Both the position numbers and the translations under genes were made by a program. DNA of 7,385 nucleotides. Source: JAOAPY01 sp041492185. Lineage in GTDB: Bacteria > Acidobacteriota > Blastocatellia > Pyrinomonadales > Pyrinomonadaceae. Below, in pieces: positions 6,866 to 7,385 of the stretch. The stretch is taken from the NCBI GenBank assembly GCA_041492185.1, contig JBGPWL010000149.1, forward strand, positions 1 to 7,385, given 5' to 3'. The notes below the pieces were generated by a model, which saw only the letters and a list, made by a program, of their open reading frames with translations, had not been told where the DNA came from and ran no database searches. Each line of letters begins with the position of its first letter. Position 1 is the stretch's first letter.

Positions 6866-7385
6866 GCCACGATCCGCTCTCGCTGCGCTTCGTAACACGC
6901 ATGCGCCTCGGCGATAAGTTCAAGGCATTTCCGCAGACGCTCAAGGATCGAGGCTCGTTGTGAATGAGAGAGCAACCGGTCCAGTTGAACTGCCAGTTCC
7001 AGCCGCTCATCATCGTCTAACTGCTCGCACATCTCTTCAATCACCACCAGCAAGGCACGTCCCGCGCCTTCACTATCACCGCAACGCGTCGCAACTTCGT
7101 ATGCGCGGTCTAACACCCGTTTAGCCTCGCGCTGGCGACCCAGTTTGAGGAGAATCCGCCCCTGAGTCGTTAGGGACTCAGCAAGCAAAGCCTCCTCCCC
7201 GCCCGTTTCCAGAGTGTCCACGGATCCCAAGATTGACTGCTCGGCAAGTTCAAATCGCTGTGCGGCAAGGTGAAGCTGTGCCAGTGTTTCATCGACCTGT
7301 GCGCGCCGGACCTTGTCGCCAAAGCTATCGAAAATTTTTCGACCACGTACAAGGTGGGGTTCCGCTTCATCGAGCCGCTTGAGAG
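6862..7385 (-). CDS. TPR-domain protein, paralogue of the kinase sensor, lacking the kinase core (5' end outside window)
   Basis: The minus-strand frame is open from the window edge to a TGA at 6864-6862. It gives 173 visible residues that align without gaps to residues ~252-424 of the kinase encoded at 3460-5859, at roughly 60% identity by eye. Shared blocks include AQVDETLAQLHLA, IEEMCEQL and QRER. Both reach the QRER linker, but this protein ends three residues later (IVA), whereas the kinase continues into AEKMAALGEL and its H-box. The product is therefore a TPR array without DHp, HATPase or receiver. A TTG at 7230 could serve as a start, but the homology runs upstream through it, so the true start is almost certainly beyond the window. 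It could be a decoy or partner of the kinase, a stand-alone TPR receptor, or a truncated pseudogene. Confidence 0.8.
   Translation of the reverse strand, partial: LKRLDEAEPHLVRGRKIFDSFGDKVRRAQVDETLAQLHLAAQRFELAEQSILGSVDTLETGGEEALLAESLTTQGRILLKLGRQREAKRVLDRAYEVATRCGDSEGAGRALLVVIEEMCEQLDDDERLELAVQLDRLLSHSQRASILERLRKCLELIAEAHACYEAQRERIVA

Overview
The window suggests a moderately GC-rich Gram-negative-type bacterium. Large soluble TPR-based regulators, sigma-54 activation and dense divergent or convergent gene packing recall Acidobacteriota (Blastocatellia-like) or deltaproteobacterial genomes. That placement is an impression from gene style, not a database result.

Layout. (1) 1-62, minus: the first ~20 codons of ffh, the signal recognition particle GTPase; the gene continues outside the window. 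(2) 63-308: a divergent intergenic region in which I see no convincing promoter, RNA gene or terminator. (3) 309-3404, plus: a 1031-residue sigma-54 activator with a TPR array in place of a receiver domain. (4) 3460-5859 (or 5913), minus, convergent with it: a soluble TPR hybrid histidine kinase with a C-terminal receiver. (5) 5914-6245: a ~330-bp control region with one arm of a 13-bp perfect inverted repeat (the other arm lies at the kinase 5' end), a near-consensus sigma-54 promoter (6109-6124) and a strong leader stem-loop. (6) 6246-6518, plus: a 90-residue exported peptide with five GNISTG repeats. (7) 6536-6865, minus: a doubtful 109-codon ORF, ATGA-overlapped with the next gene. (8) 6862 to the window end, minus: a TPR paralogue of the kinase sensor that stops just before the kinase core should begin.

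How they may work together. The sigma-54 activator and the sigma-54 promoter in front of the repeat-peptide gene make a natural regulator-target pair. The TPR kinase and the kinase-less TPR paralogue flank the peptide gene. TPR proteins are known peptide receptors in Firmicutes (RRNPP family), so a working hypothesis is a peptide-linked signalling module: an exported repeat peptide, TPR sensors and a TPR-controlled sigma-54 activator. The parts are read from the sequence; the circuit is inference.
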